DNA of 64,000 nt from Lachnospiraceae bacterium (GCA_003543235.1 DPJA01000036.1:62142-126141), one strand, 5' to 3'. Counted from the stretch's first letter, positions 1 through 7,598 are shown. The notes: a model not told the origin generated them from the sequence alone. Made by a program: numbers and translations.

Positions 1-1033
1 TATTTTCCTCACTAGACGCTGCAACAACAAAGCCACCTGGACACATACAAAACGTGTATGTGCTTCTTCCAGCTTTTGTACGATAGGTAAACTTGTAATC
101 CGCATGGCCAAGGTTTTTCTCCCCTGCAAATTCTCCAAACTGAGCTTTGTCAATAACCGCCTGCTTGTGTTCAATTCTTGCCCCAATTGCAAATGGTTTT
201 TGGCGTATATCCACACCCTTATCATAAAGCATCTCAAAAGTATCCCTCGCACTATGACCAATAGCAAGGACAATATCACTGCATTCAAGTCTTTCACTTC
301 CGTTAATCTCCACTGTTGCAACTGCATTGTTTTTAATCTCAATATCAGTCAATCTTGCTTCAAAGCGGATTTCTCCACCCATGCTTACTATACTTTCCCT
401 TATATTTTTAACTACGTCACGTAATTTGTCTGTGCCAATATGAGGATTGTGTACATATGAAATTTCTTTTGGTGCACCATAATTTACAAACTCCGTAAAT
501 ACTTTTTTACATCGAATATCCTTGCTTCTGGCTGTAAGCTTTCCATCAGAAAACGTACCTGCACCACCCTCACCAAATTGAACATTCGAGGCTATATCCA
601 AAATTCCGTCTTTCCAAAATTTTTCTACATCCGCAGTTCTTTGGTCTACATTTCTTCCTCTTTCCAACACAATTGGTTTTAATCCCATTTGGCAAAGAGA
701 AAGTGCCGCAAACATTCCAGCAGGTCCAAAACCAACTACAATAGGGCGTTTTTCCATACTGGCTTCACCGGCTGGTAATGTATATTCCACATCCATTGCC
801 TTAGCAACATCCTTGTCTTTTATAGTTCTAAGCAATCTGCTTTCATGTTCAACTTTAACATCTACTGTATAGATAAAAAATATGTTTCCTTTTTTTCTTG
901 CATCCAGTGACTGTTTTACTATTTTCCACTTCAACACGCTTTTTTTATCAAGACGCAGCTTTTTACACGCTTTTTCTAAAAGCATTTCTTTTTCTTCATT
1001 GGGTTTCAACTTTAAATTTTGAACTCTTATCAA
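1..1033 (-). CDS. FAD-dependent dehydrogenase, COG2509 family (3' end outside window)
   Basis: The reading frame is open from a TTG at 1033 to the left edge, so the C-terminus is missing. An in-frame TAA directly precedes the TTG, which fixes the N-terminus. The protein begins LIRVQNLKLKPNEEKEML. After about 95 residues it has a Rossmann FAD motif, VGFGPAGMFAALSL, then GEGGAGTFSDGKL, which is typical of the COG2509 'uncharacterised FAD-dependent dehydrogenase' group related to BaiN/HI0933-like flavoproteins. A likely soluble cytoplasmic oxidoreductase; the substrate is unknown. The upstream SD is weak (aaagcggga). A terminator and a decayed tRNA lie upstream, so it probably has its own promoter. 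Confidence 0.85.
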   Translation of the reverse strand, partial: MIRVQNLKLKPNEEKEMLLEKACKKLRLDKKSVLKWKIVKQSLDARKKGNIFFIYTVDVKVEHESRLLRTIKDKDVAKAMDVEYTLPAGEASMEKRPIVVGFGPAGMFAALSLCQMGLKPIVLERGRNVDQRTADVEKFWKDGILDIASNVQFGEGGAGTFSDGKLTARSKDIRCKKVFTEFVNYGAPKEISYVHNPHIGTDKLRDVVKNIRESIVSMGGEIRFEARLTDIEIKNNAVATVEINGSERLECSDIVLAIGHSARDTFEMLYDKGVDIRQKPFAIGARIEHKQAVIDKAQFGEFAGEKNLGHADYKFTYRTKAGRSTYTFCMCPGGFVVAASSEEN

Positions 1034-1090
1034 TTAATTTTCCCGCTTTCTTTTAGTAGCTCAATAATACAGAATTTCGTATAAAAAATA

Positions 1091-1113
1091 AAAAAGCCCC
1101 TATTCTAGGGGTT
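1091..1113 (-). terminator. Rho-independent terminator of the decayed tRNA-Leu copy
   Basis: The arms cccc-ta and ta-gggg (1097-1102 and 1106-1111) close a 3-nt loop and are followed on the minus strand by a T-rich tail. It lies just past the tRNA-Leu remnant and upstream of the flavoprotein gene. Confidence 0.7.
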
Positions 1114-1114
1114 A

Positions 1115-1172
1115 GTGAGTGCAGACAATGGGTCTTGACCCACACCACTCGTTAGAGGATAAGAACCTAAAC
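1115..1172 (-). pseudogene. Decayed tRNA-Leu copy
   Basis: This segment aligns closely with the 3' half of the intact tRNA-Leu at 1573-1656. The flanking tgagtgc, the T-arm and the variable arm (ccacactactcgttagagga-like) match with a few substitutions, and a base is lost in the T-loop. Similarity stops in the anticodon arm, so no D-arm or 5' acceptor strand remains. It cannot fold as a tRNA. It is best read as a dead tandem duplicate that kept a terminator. Confidence 0.75.
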
Positions 1173-1327
1173 GACCTCAACCTCATTACAATAAGACTTA
1201 TTGTAGCACATTTGATGCTAAAAATCAACACTCTATAAAATAAAAGCATTGGTAACTCTACCAAAATTATATTTAAAACTAGCATAAAATAATTTTTATC
1301 GCAAACACTACCAAAGAGGTGATTATT

Positions 1328-1480
1328 ATGTCAAAAGACAGCCAGATTGACCCAAAAGAAGTTCGCAAACGTAAAGCAAAAGGCAACGCTACCATTGCAG
1401 AAAGTGCCCTTGATGGCGAAAGCCGTAATTCTAAAAAGCAATCAGGGAGCCGACATCAGCCTGGTGACGACAAAAAATAG
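1328..1480 (+). CDS. Hypothetical 50-residue hydrophilic protein
   Basis: ATG at 1328 is preceded by a good SD (aagaggtg, 6 nt spacing). The frame runs 50 codons to TAG. The product starts MSKDSQIDPKEVRKRKAKGN and ends HQPGDDKK. It is strongly charged, without Cys, membrane segment or signal peptide, and resembles small acidic/basic disordered clostridial proteins. I recognise no family. It sits between the decayed and the intact tRNA-Leu on the opposite strand, and the hairpin at 1524-1566 could end its transcript. The SD supports translation; conservation would be needed to be sure. Confidence 0.5.
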   Translation: MSKDSQIDPKEVRKRKAKGNATIAESALDGESRNSKKQSGSRHQPGDDKK

Positions 1481-1523
1481 CTTGACTTATGGCAAGCCGT
1501 TTATGCCTTTTCAGCAAAAAGAA

Positions 1524-1566
1524 AAACCCTTGTAAAATCCGCCAAGGCTTGATTTTACAAGGGTTT
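1524..1566 (-). terminator. Rho-independent terminator of tRNA-Leu
   Basis: Perfect 16-bp inverted repeat (1524-1539 and 1551-1566) with an 11-nt loop, followed on the minus strand by a T-rich tail. It lies 7 nt past the tRNA 3' end. It could also stop the small plus-strand ORF ending at 1480. Confidence 0.85.
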
Positions 1567-1572
1567 GATGAG

Positions 1573-1656
1573 TGCGGACGATGGGACTTGAACCCACACC
1601 ACTCGTTAGAGGACAAGAATCTGAATCTTGCGCGTCTGCCATTCCGCCACGTCCGC
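1573..1656 (-). tRNA. tRNA-Leu (anticodon CAG)
   Basis: An 84-nt class II tRNA. The acceptor strands GCGGACG and CGTCCGC pair over 7 bp. The anticodon stem CAAGA/TCTTG encloses loop TTCAGAT (anticodon CAG). A long variable arm follows, then T-stem GTGGG/CCCAT with loop TTCAAGT. Discriminator A; CCA is not encoded. Reads CUG leucine codons. Confidence 0.95.
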
Positions 1657-1824
1657 ATACATAAACACACCAACTTCCATTTCATCCGTTCTTTTAAATA
1701 GACCATAATCAAAATTAATGTAAGCAGTTTTCTTTGAAAAATTATACACCCAATCTTCTCTCCAGTCAACTACCATTTCACTAAATGTTCCCGAAAGTGC
1801 AAATCCGCAAGAACCATAATTCAA
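1657..1824 (-). pseudogene. Possible gene fragment abutting tRNA-Leu
   Basis: Reading leftward from 1824 there is an open frame with protein-like composition (for example GFALSGTFSEMVVDWREDWV and AYINFDYGLFKR) that runs into the tRNA-Leu. It has no clear SD and no stop of its own before the tRNA. It could be the stump of a gene truncated when the tRNA block was rearranged, or chance coding potential. No family recognised. Confidence 0.25.
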
Positions 1825-1865
1825 ACTCCATAAAGTAAATTATTGTTAAACTGTTAAATTAGTGC

Positions 1866-1894
1866 TTGACAAATTAAGCAAAGTAATATAGACT
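1866..1894 (+). promoter_or_regulatory. Sigma-A promoter of tRNA-Arg
   Basis: TTGACA (1866-1871), a 17-nt spacer, then TAGACT (1889-1894). It is 42 nt upstream of the tRNA 5' end. Confidence 0.75.
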
Positions 1895-1936
1895 ATTCCT
1901 TGCATTAAATTTATTGCAAAAAGTAAAGAGCGTTGT

Positions 1937-2010
<74 letters not shown>

Positions 2011-2014
2011 TTAG

Positions 2015-2045
2015 AAAAGAAATCATCGTTTGATGGTTTCTTTTT
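2015..2045 (+). terminator. Rho-independent terminator of tRNA-Arg
   Basis: Inverted repeat 2015-2027 / 2032-2044 (13 bp with one G-T pair) around a 4-nt loop, ending in T5, a few bases after the tRNA. Confidence 0.8.
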
Positions 2046-2099
2046 GCTATACCGGCATATATAGTGCCTGTATAGCCCTTTACCACAACATTTTCTATA

Positions 2100-3512
2100 T
2101 CACTGGACTCTGTTTTTTAAATAATATGCCACCTTGTAATATTCTATATCATACCCATACGACTTCAATTCCGAAGAAATTTTTCTTGGCCCTAATCCCT
2201 CTTCTATTAAATTATCTATTATCAATGACGCTTTTTCGTCAATTTTGGATTTTCTTTGACTTCCCTCACTTTCAGCTTCATCTGTTCTTTCCATTATTTC
2301 AAAAGGTATGTCCTCAACATCCACCACCGTTGTAATCTCTTTTTTGCCTTTAACGTCTTCTATTAATGGGGATGATGAATCTATGCTAAAATTAATTATA
2401 TCCCTAAACTGCCTTACATTACGAGGGTACACAGCATCTAAAAGTGCCTGTTTTGCTTTGTCCGTAAATTCAACATGATATTCTATATTGTGGGACATAC
2501 GTACAGCTGATTCATATTTTTTTATAAAATATTGAAAAAGCTGCTCCTTCTCTCTAAAACATCGTTCTTGTAGTGATGGTAAATACATCTCATATTGACC
2601 CAACCTTTGGTACAACTCAGGCAAAAGCACCTCATGCAAATTTCTGGTAGATGCGGCAATAATTATTACATTTATGCTAGTTTCCTTGGTATCACCTATT
2701 CTCCTTATTTTTCCTGATTCTATTGCCTTCAAAAGCATATTCTGATAATTTTCCAATGTATGAGCTTCATCCAAAAATAATATCCCACCATTAGCCTGTT
2801 CAAACAAACCTTTTTTTAGTTTACTTCCTGTATACGCCCCTTCTACGCTTCCGAATATTTCCATAGCAGCAATGTCAGGGTTGGTAAATTGGGCACAATT
2901 AATTTCAATAAATGGTGCATTTTTATTTATTACTCCTATTTTTTTTGCATAATTATAAATAAGGTTAGCAAGCATTGTTTTGCCCGTGCCAGATTCTCCT
3001 GTTATTATAGAATGTCTTGGACCACCCAAAGAACCCACAGTTTTTTTTGCTTTGTTAAAAACCGTATTCAGTGTTCCTCCAAAGTCCACCACAGCTGACA
3101 TATTATCTTCAGGCTTATTAAGATTAATTTGCAATTCTAGGTACTTAACCTTTCTGTTTAGGTCGTCAATTTCCTGCACATCCCTAAATATAGAAAAAGC
3201 ACCTAAAAATTCATTGTCGCTATAGATTGGAAAACTATTGCACATATATCTCTTTTTACCTATATAATGTATTTTTTCATTAAGCCGCTCATTTTTATTT
3301 TTAAGCACATATGAAAGCATGGCATTGGGATAAAATTTTTCTATGGGCATACCAATCATTTCATCAATGGTCGAATCACAGTAATCTGCTGAAACTTGAT
3401 TTACAAAAATCAATATGCCTTTATTATCAATAACATTAACACCCTCATTACATCTGTTTAAAATTTCTTCGTATAATCCAAGCTTATATAAATTTTCTCT
3501 ATTAAGTTTCAT
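2100..3512 (-). CDS. PAS-domain sigma-54-dependent transcriptional activator
   Basis: A 470-aa enhancer-binding protein. Residues about 10-115 are a PAS sensor domain, linked by a short coiled coil to an AAA+ domain. Walker A is GESGTGKT (172-179). The sigma-54 contact loop is GAYTGS (225-230, normally GAFTGA). Walker B is GILFLDEA (243-250), followed by an arginine-finger region LYQRLGQYEMYLPSLQER. The C-terminus (about 425-470, GPRKISSELKSYGYDIEYYK) looks like a DNA-binding helix-turn-helix but not a standard Fis type. There is no receiver domain, so the PAS domain probably senses a ligand or redox state. Divergent from porGDAB, which has a sigma-54 promoter, so that operon is the likely target. 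Confidence 0.9.
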   Translation of the reverse strand: MKLNRENLYKLGLYEEILNRCNEGVNVIDNKGILIFVNQVSADYCDSTIDEMIGMPIEKFYPNAMLSYVLKNKNERLNEKIHYIGKKRYMCNSFPIYSDNEFLGAFSIFRDVQEIDDLNRKVKYLELQINLNKPEDNMSAVVDFGGTLNTVFNKAKKTVGSLGGPRHSIITGESGTGKTMLANLIYNYAKKIGVINKNAPFIEINCAQFTNPDIAAMEIFGSVEGAYTGSKLKKGLFEQANGGILFLDEAHTLENYQNMLLKAIESGKIRRIGDTKETSINVIIIAASTRNLHEVLLPELYQRLGQYEMYLPSLQERCFREKEQLFQYFIKKYESAVRMSHNIEYHVEFTDKAKQALLDAVYPRNVRQFRDIINFSIDSSSPLIEDVKGKKEITTVVDVEDIPFEIMERTDEAESEGSQRKSKIDEKASLIIDNLIEEGLGPRKISSELKSYGYDIEYYKVAYYLKNRVQ

Positions 3513-3525
3513 TCTAACCCCTCCA

Positions 3526-3575
3526 TGTTATTTTATAACACATTTTTATATCATTCTAACACATTTTACAACACA
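3526..3575. promoter_or_regulatory. Candidate enhancer sites for the sigma-54 activator
   Basis: A perfect dyad TGTTAT-TTT-ATAACA (3526-3540) overlaps the first of two direct repeats of TAACACATTTT (3536-3546 and 3557-3567), spaced 21 bp, two helical turns. A partial third copy follows near 3569. They lie about 160-210 bp upstream of the -24/-12 promoter, the usual enhancer distance, and just ahead of the activator gene. Binding is inferred only. Confidence 0.4.
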
Positions 3576-3736
3576 ATTCCAATGATTTTCTTATTTTTTG
3601 CAATTTTTATAGTTCTTTATGATAAACTTATTTTATTTTTTATAACTCATTAACAATGGCAAAAACCCCTTATTTACGTGGATTTTCTGCATACCTTAGT
3701 TGCTCTTTTTATATTTATTTTTCAAATTTATTTTTT

Positions 3737-3753
3737 TTGGCACGCAAATTGCT
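3737..3753 (+). promoter_or_regulatory. Sigma-54 (-24/-12) promoter of porGDAB
   Basis: TTGGCACGCAAATTGCT matches the RpoN consensus TGGCAC-N5-TTGCW without a mismatch. The GG (3739-3740) and GC (3751-3752) are separated by exactly 10 nt. Transcription would start near 3764, about 30 nt before porG. Confidence 0.9.
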
Positions 3754-3792
3754 ATATATATAAACAAAATAAATCTCAGGAGGTAATTTTAA

Positions 3793-4365
3793 ATGTCAAA
3801 AGTTTTAGAAATTAGATGGCATGGTCGTGGCGGTCAGGGAGCAAAAACGGCTTCACTTCTTCTTGCCGACGTAGCTTTCAATACAGGCAAGTTTGTTCAG
3901 GGCTTTCCTGAATATGGCCCAGAAAGAATGGGTGCACCAATCACAGCGTATAACCGTATAAGTGATACTCAAATTAGGGTTCATTCAAACATTTATGACC
4001 CTGAGTATGTAATAGTGGTTGACGAAACACTTTTAACATCCGTAGATGTAACTAAGGGTTTGCAGAAAAACGGAGCAATTATTGTTAACACAGAAAAAAC
4101 TTCCGATGAAGTAAGACCATTTTTAAACAGCTACGAAGGCAGAGTTTTCACCATAGATGCAAGAAAAATTTCTGTTGCGGCATTAGGTAAATATTTCCCT
4201 AATATGCCAATGCTTGCCTCAATTGTAAAAGTTGCAGAGGTTATGGATGAAAAAGCTTTTTTAGAAGAAATGAGAGGTTCTTTCAAACATAAATTTGCAT
4301 CAAAACCAGAGGTTATTGAAGGAAACATGAAGGCACTTGAAATGTCATTACAGGAGGTGAAATAA
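3793..4365 (+). CDS. porG: 2-oxoacid:ferredoxin oxidoreductase, gamma subunit
   Basis: 190 aa, the usual length of PorG/PorC. It begins with the family signature WHGRGGQGAKTASLLLADVA and carries GFPEYGPERMGAPI, both characteristic of the gamma domain that closes over the CoA/TPP active site. ATG with a strong SD (aggaggt). First gene of porG-porD-porA-porB, the four-subunit order known from Thermotoga and archaeal pyruvate synthases. These enzymes decarboxylate a 2-oxoacid to acyl-CoA and CO2 while reducing ferredoxin. The exact substrate (pyruvate or a branched or aromatic 2-oxoacid) cannot be settled by eye. Expression probably depends on sigma-54. Confidence 0.9.
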   Translation: MSKVLEIRWHGRGGQGAKTASLLLADVAFNTGKFVQGFPEYGPERMGAPITAYNRISDTQIRVHSNIYDPEYVIVVDETLLTSVDVTKGLQKNGAIIVNTEKTSDEVRPFLNSYEGRVFTIDARKISVAALGKYFPNMPMLASIVKVAEVMDEKAFLEEMRGSFKHKFASKPEVIEGNMKALEMSLQEVK

Positions 4366-4674
4366 ATGTCTAAAAAAGTATCAGAAATGTATACAGAAAC
4401 TTCTAAATGGAAAGAACTTACACCAGGTTGTGACATTTATGTAGCAGGAACATCAAAAGAATTTAGAACAGGTGATTGGCGTACAGATATGCCTATATTC
4501 ATAGTAGAAAAATGTAAACAATGTCTTTTATGTGTGCCAGCTTGCCCCGACAGCTCAATACCTGTTAAAGACGGCAAAAGAGGAGAATTTGATTTAGACC
4601 ATTGCAAAGGCTGTGGAATATGCGTTAAAGCGTGTCCTTTCGATGCAATTAAAATGATAAAGGAGGAGAAATAA
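4366..4674 (+). CDS. porD: 2-oxoacid:ferredoxin oxidoreductase, delta (2[4Fe-4S]) subunit
   Basis: 102 aa. Two complete ferredoxin cluster motifs, CKQCLLCVPACPDSS and CKGCGICVKACPFDA, ligate two [4Fe-4S] clusters that pass electrons from the catalytic subunits to external ferredoxin. The N-terminal 45 residues, with TGDWRTDMPIFIVEKC, are typical of PorD. The ATG directly follows the porG stop and its SD (aggaggtga) lies inside porG, so the two are translationally coupled. Confidence 0.93.
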   Translation: MSKKVSEMYTETSKWKELTPGCDIYVAGTSKEFRTGDWRTDMPIFIVEKCKQCLLCVPACPDSSIPVKDGKRGEFDLDHCKGCGICVKACPFDAIKMIKEEK

Positions 4675-4675
4675 T

Positions 4676-5857
4676 ATGTCTATAAGAGAAAGATTATCCG
4701 GAAATGAAGCCGTAGCAATTGCTATGCGTCAGATTAATCCCGACGTTATGCCAGCGTTCCCTATTACACCATCAACAGAAATTCCACAATATTTCTCATC
4801 TTTTGTAGCTAACGGTTTAGTAGATACCGAATTTGTTACAGTTGAAAGCGAACATAGTGCAATGAGTGCTGCAATTGGTGCCGAGGCAGCAGGTGCAAGA
4901 ACATTAACAGCAACTTCATCATGTGGCCTTGCCCTCATGTGGGAAGAACTTTATGTAGCGGCATCAAACAGACTTCCAATCGCTTTAGCCCTTGTAAATA
5001 GAGCATTATCCGGCCCAATCAACATCAATGCAGACCACTCCGACAGTATGGGTGCAAGAGATTCAGGTTGGATTCAGATTTATTCTGAAAACAATCAAGA
5101 GGCATACGACAACTTTGTTCAAGCCTACAGAATTGCAGAACACGCAGATGTAAGACTTCCAATAATGATATGTCAAGATGGTTTCATCACAAGCCACGCC
5201 GTTGAAAATATCAATCTTTTAGAAGACGATATTGTTAAAAACTTTGTTGGCGAATATGAACCTGAAAACTACCTTTTAAACAACAAAACATCAATGGCTG
5301 TTGGCCCTTATGCAACACCAGCTTTCTACATGGAAGCTAAAAGAGCACAAAGTCAAGGAATGAATAATGCTAAGCAGGTTATTCTTGATGTAGCCAAAGA
5401 ATTTAAAACAATCTCAGGCCGAGAATATGGTCTGTTTGAAGAATATAAATTAGACGATGCCGAAACAGCAATTGTTATCCTCAGCTCGGCTGCTGGTACA
5501 GCAAAAGATGCAATTGATAAACTTCGCAGTGAGGGTAAAAAAGTTGGATTGCTTAAAATAAGAGTATTCCGCCCTTTCCCTGCTGAAGAAATAGCACAGG
5601 CACTTAAAAACTGCAAAGCAATTGCTGTTATGGACAGAAGCGAAGGCTTTAACTCACAGGGTGGTCCTGTTTGTGCTGAGGTTAAAAGCGGACTTTATAA
5701 TATTGACGAAAAGCCACTAGTTGTTAACTACGTTTACGGCCTTGGTGGCAGAGATGTTAAAGTTGAAAGCATTGAAGAAGTATATGCAGCCCTTGATAAA
5801 ATCGTTGCAGACAAAACAGTTGGCGAAGGCTATCGTTACTTATCAATAAGAGAATAA
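4676..5857 (+). CDS. porA: 2-oxoacid:ferredoxin oxidoreductase, alpha subunit
   Basis: 393 aa, full length for PorA. The pyrimidine-binding domain begins at the N-terminus (NPDVMPAFPITPSTEIP; VTVESEHSAMSAAIGAEAAG; TATSSCGLALMWEELY). A C-terminal transketolase-like domain has KIRVFRPFPAEEI and MDRSEGFNSQGGPV. With PorB it forms the thiamine-pyrophosphate site. It starts one base after porD and has a strong SD (aaggagga). The motifs are PorA-like rather than the shorter VorB/KorA type, so pyruvate is the leading guess for substrate, without proof. Confidence 0.9.
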   Translation: MSIRERLSGNEAVAIAMRQINPDVMPAFPITPSTEIPQYFSSFVANGLVDTEFVTVESEHSAMSAAIGAEAAGARTLTATSSCGLALMWEELYVAASNRLPIALALVNRALSGPININADHSDSMGARDSGWIQIYSENNQEAYDNFVQAYRIAEHADVRLPIMICQDGFITSHAVENINLLEDDIVKNFVGEYEPENYLLNNKTSMAVGPYATPAFYMEAKRAQSQGMNNAKQVILDVAKEFKTISGREYGLFEEYKLDDAETAIVILSSAAGTAKDAIDKLRSEGKKVGLLKIRVFRPFPAEEIAQALKNCKAIAVMDRSEGFNSQGGPVCAEVKSGLYNIDEKPLVVNYVYGLGGRDVKVESIEEVYAALDKIVADKTVGEGYRYLSIRE

Positions 5858-5871
5858 GAGAGGTGATATAA

Positions 5872-6804
5872 ATGTACAACTTTAAAGAAACAATGAACAA
5901 AAAGGAGCGTCTTGCAGGCGGACACAGAATGTGTGCTGGCTGTGGCGGTACAGTCGCAGTAAGAAACGTATTGAGAGGTTTAAAGGACGAGGACAGGGCT
6001 GTTATAGGAAGTGCTACAAGCTGTCTTGAGGTATCTACATTTATGTACCCTTACACAGCATGGGAAGATTCTTTCATTCACAATGCTTTTGAAAATGCTG
6101 GTGCAACCATGGGCGGTGTAGAAGCTGCTTACAATGTACTCAAGAAAAAAGGCAAAATTAATGATACATATAAATTTATTGCGTTTGGTGGCGACGGCGG
6201 TACCTATGACATAGGTTTCCAATCTCTTTCAGGTGCTATGGAAAGAAACCATGACATGGTTTATGTTTGTTACGATAACGGTGCTTATATGAACACAGGT
6301 ATCCAGCGTTCATCTGCTACACCACAATTTGCAGACACAACAACTACACCACTTGGTTCAAATTCTAACGGTAAAGTACAAAGCAGAAAAGACCTTACAC
6401 AAATTATGGCTGCTCATCACATTCCATACGTTGCACAAACAACATTTATTAAAAACTTCAGTGACCTCCACCAGAAGTCTGAAAAGGCTATCTATACCAA
6501 AGGTGCAGCATTCCTTAACGTAATGGCTCCATGTCCACGTGGTTGGAGATACCCTACTGAAGACCTTCTTAAGATTTGTGAACTTGCAGTAGAAACCTGC
6601 TACTGGCCAATATTTGAGGTTATAAATGGTAAATGGATACTTAACTACAAACCAAAGAACAAACTTCCTATTGAAGAGTTCTTAAAACCACAAGGCAGAT
6701 TTAAACACCTGTTCAAAAAAGGCAATGAAGGTCTTATTGCAGAATTCCAGAAAGAAGTAGACGAGCGTTGGGAACAACTTCTCAAACTTTGTGGCGAGGA
6801 ATAA
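5872..6804 (+). CDS. porB: 2-oxoacid:ferredoxin oxidoreductase, beta subunit
   Basis: 310 aa. It carries the TPP pyrophosphate-binding segment GDGGTYDIGFQSLSGAMER with YDNGAYMNTGIQRS. The four Cys that hold the catalytic-subunit [4Fe-4S] cluster are visible: MCAGCGG (two), SATSCLEVS and MAPCPRGW. With PorA it carries out decarboxylation and the first electron transfer. The last gene of the operon, 14 nt after porA with SD gagaggtgat. A strong terminator follows. Confidence 0.93.
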   Translation: MYNFKETMNKKERLAGGHRMCAGCGGTVAVRNVLRGLKDEDRAVIGSATSCLEVSTFMYPYTAWEDSFIHNAFENAGATMGGVEAAYNVLKKKGKINDTYKFIAFGGDGGTYDIGFQSLSGAMERNHDMVYVCYDNGAYMNTGIQRSSATPQFADTTTTPLGSNSNGKVQSRKDLTQIMAAHHIPYVAQTTFIKNFSDLHQKSEKAIYTKGAAFLNVMAPCPRGWRYPTEDLLKICELAVETCYWPIFEVINGKWILNYKPKNKLPIEEFLKPQGRFKHLFKKGNEGLIAEFQKEVDERWEQLLKLCGEE

Positions 6805-6829
6805 GTTAGATACTAAAAAATATTTTTTT

Positions 6830-6872
6830 ACTGAAGGACATTGGCTTAACCGCTAACGTCCTTCAGTTTTTT
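6830..6872 (+). terminator. Rho-independent terminator of porGDAB
   Basis: 10-bp perfect stem (6830-6839 / 6858-6867) followed by a T run, 25 nt past the porB stop. Confidence 0.88.
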
Positions 6873-6903
6873 ATATGTAATTAACCATAAAAATGTGCAA
6901 TGC

Positions 6904-6937
6904 AAAAGAGGATGAACGCATAAGCATTCATCCTCTC
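6904..6937 (-). terminator. Rho-independent terminator of rpsU-yqeY
   Basis: 10-bp stem (6907-6916 / 6927-6936). On the minus strand it ends in a T run. It lies 14 nt past the yqeY stop. Confidence 0.85.
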
Positions 6938-6950
6938 AATGTATTTGTTC

Positions 6951-7397
6951 TTACTTAGTAAGCATCTGTTTAATAAAGCCGCTCACAATTTTATTATCGG
7001 CACGCCCTTTCACCTTCGGTGTAACGGCACCCATAACCTTGCCCATGTCCTTCATGGTTGTTGCTCCAACTTCATTTATAGTTTCCCCAACAATATTTTT
7101 AATATCTTCCTCACTTAACTGCTCTGGCAGGTACGCAAGCAAAATTTCAATCTCTTTATTAAGGTCTTCTACCAAATCCATTCTACCGCTTTTTTCAAAG
7201 TCAGGCAGTGAGTCACGGCGTTTTTTCAGTTCCTTTGAAATAACTTCAAGTACACCTTCGTCGTCAAGCTCAACTTTCTTATCTTTTTCAATCTGAAGTA
7301 CTCCACCACGAACAAGCTGGATAGTATTCTTACGAATAGTTTCCTTATTTTTCATAGCTTCTTTCATATCCTGTAAAAGATTTTCTTTTAAAGACAT
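6951..7397 (-). CDS. yqeY: GatB/YqeY domain protein
   Basis: 148 aa, the full length of the YqeY family. It starts MSLKENLLQDMKEAMKNK and ends with the conserved small domain (MKDMGKVMGAVTPKVKGRAD, then VSGFIKQML). This C-terminal fold is shared with GatB, where it contacts tRNA, so a tRNA-related role is often proposed; the true function is unknown. SD aaggaag. It follows rpsU, an arrangement conserved in Firmicutes. Confidence 0.9.
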   Translation of the reverse strand: MSLKENLLQDMKEAMKNKETIRKNTIQLVRGGVLQIEKDKKVELDDEGVLEVISKELKKRRDSLPDFEKSGRMDLVEDLNKEIEILLAYLPEQLSEEDIKNIVGETINEVGATTMKDMGKVMGAVTPKVKGRADNKIVSGFIKQMLTK

Positions 7398-7421
7398 AGC
7401 AATCTTCCTTTTTAAACTAAA

Positions 7422-7598
7422 TTATTTAAATTTACGTTTTCTCGCAGCCTCTGATTTCTTTTTACGTTTTACACTAGGCTTGTCATAATGTTCTCTTTTA
7501 CGAACTTCACCCATAATACCATCTCTGGCACAATTTCTTTTAAAACGACGAAGAGCGCTATCTAAGGATTCATTCTCTTTAATTTTTACCTCTGACAT
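7422..7598 (-). CDS. rpsU: 30S ribosomal protein S21
   Basis: 58 aa beginning MSEVKIKENESLDSALRRFK, with the basic tail KKKSEAARKRKFK typical of S21. The frame is open further upstream, but the ATG at 7598 has a textbook SD (gggagg) and gives the standard family start, so the longer form is rejected. S21 binds near the anti-SD end of 16S rRNA in the small subunit. It is transcribed with yqeY from the promoter at 7676-7704. Confidence 0.95.
   Translation of the reverse strand: MSEVKIKENESLDSALRRFKRNCARDGIMGEVRKREHYDKPSVKRKKKSEAARKRKFK

Noticed and set aside
104..424. Plus-strand open frame of 106 codons
   Set aside because: It is antisense to the COG2509 flavoprotein, has no SD and a biased Cys/Phe composition; a shadow frame.
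1431..1769. Minus-strand frame across tRNA-Leu and its terminator
   Set aside because: It translates straight through the tRNA and hairpin, so it is not a gene.
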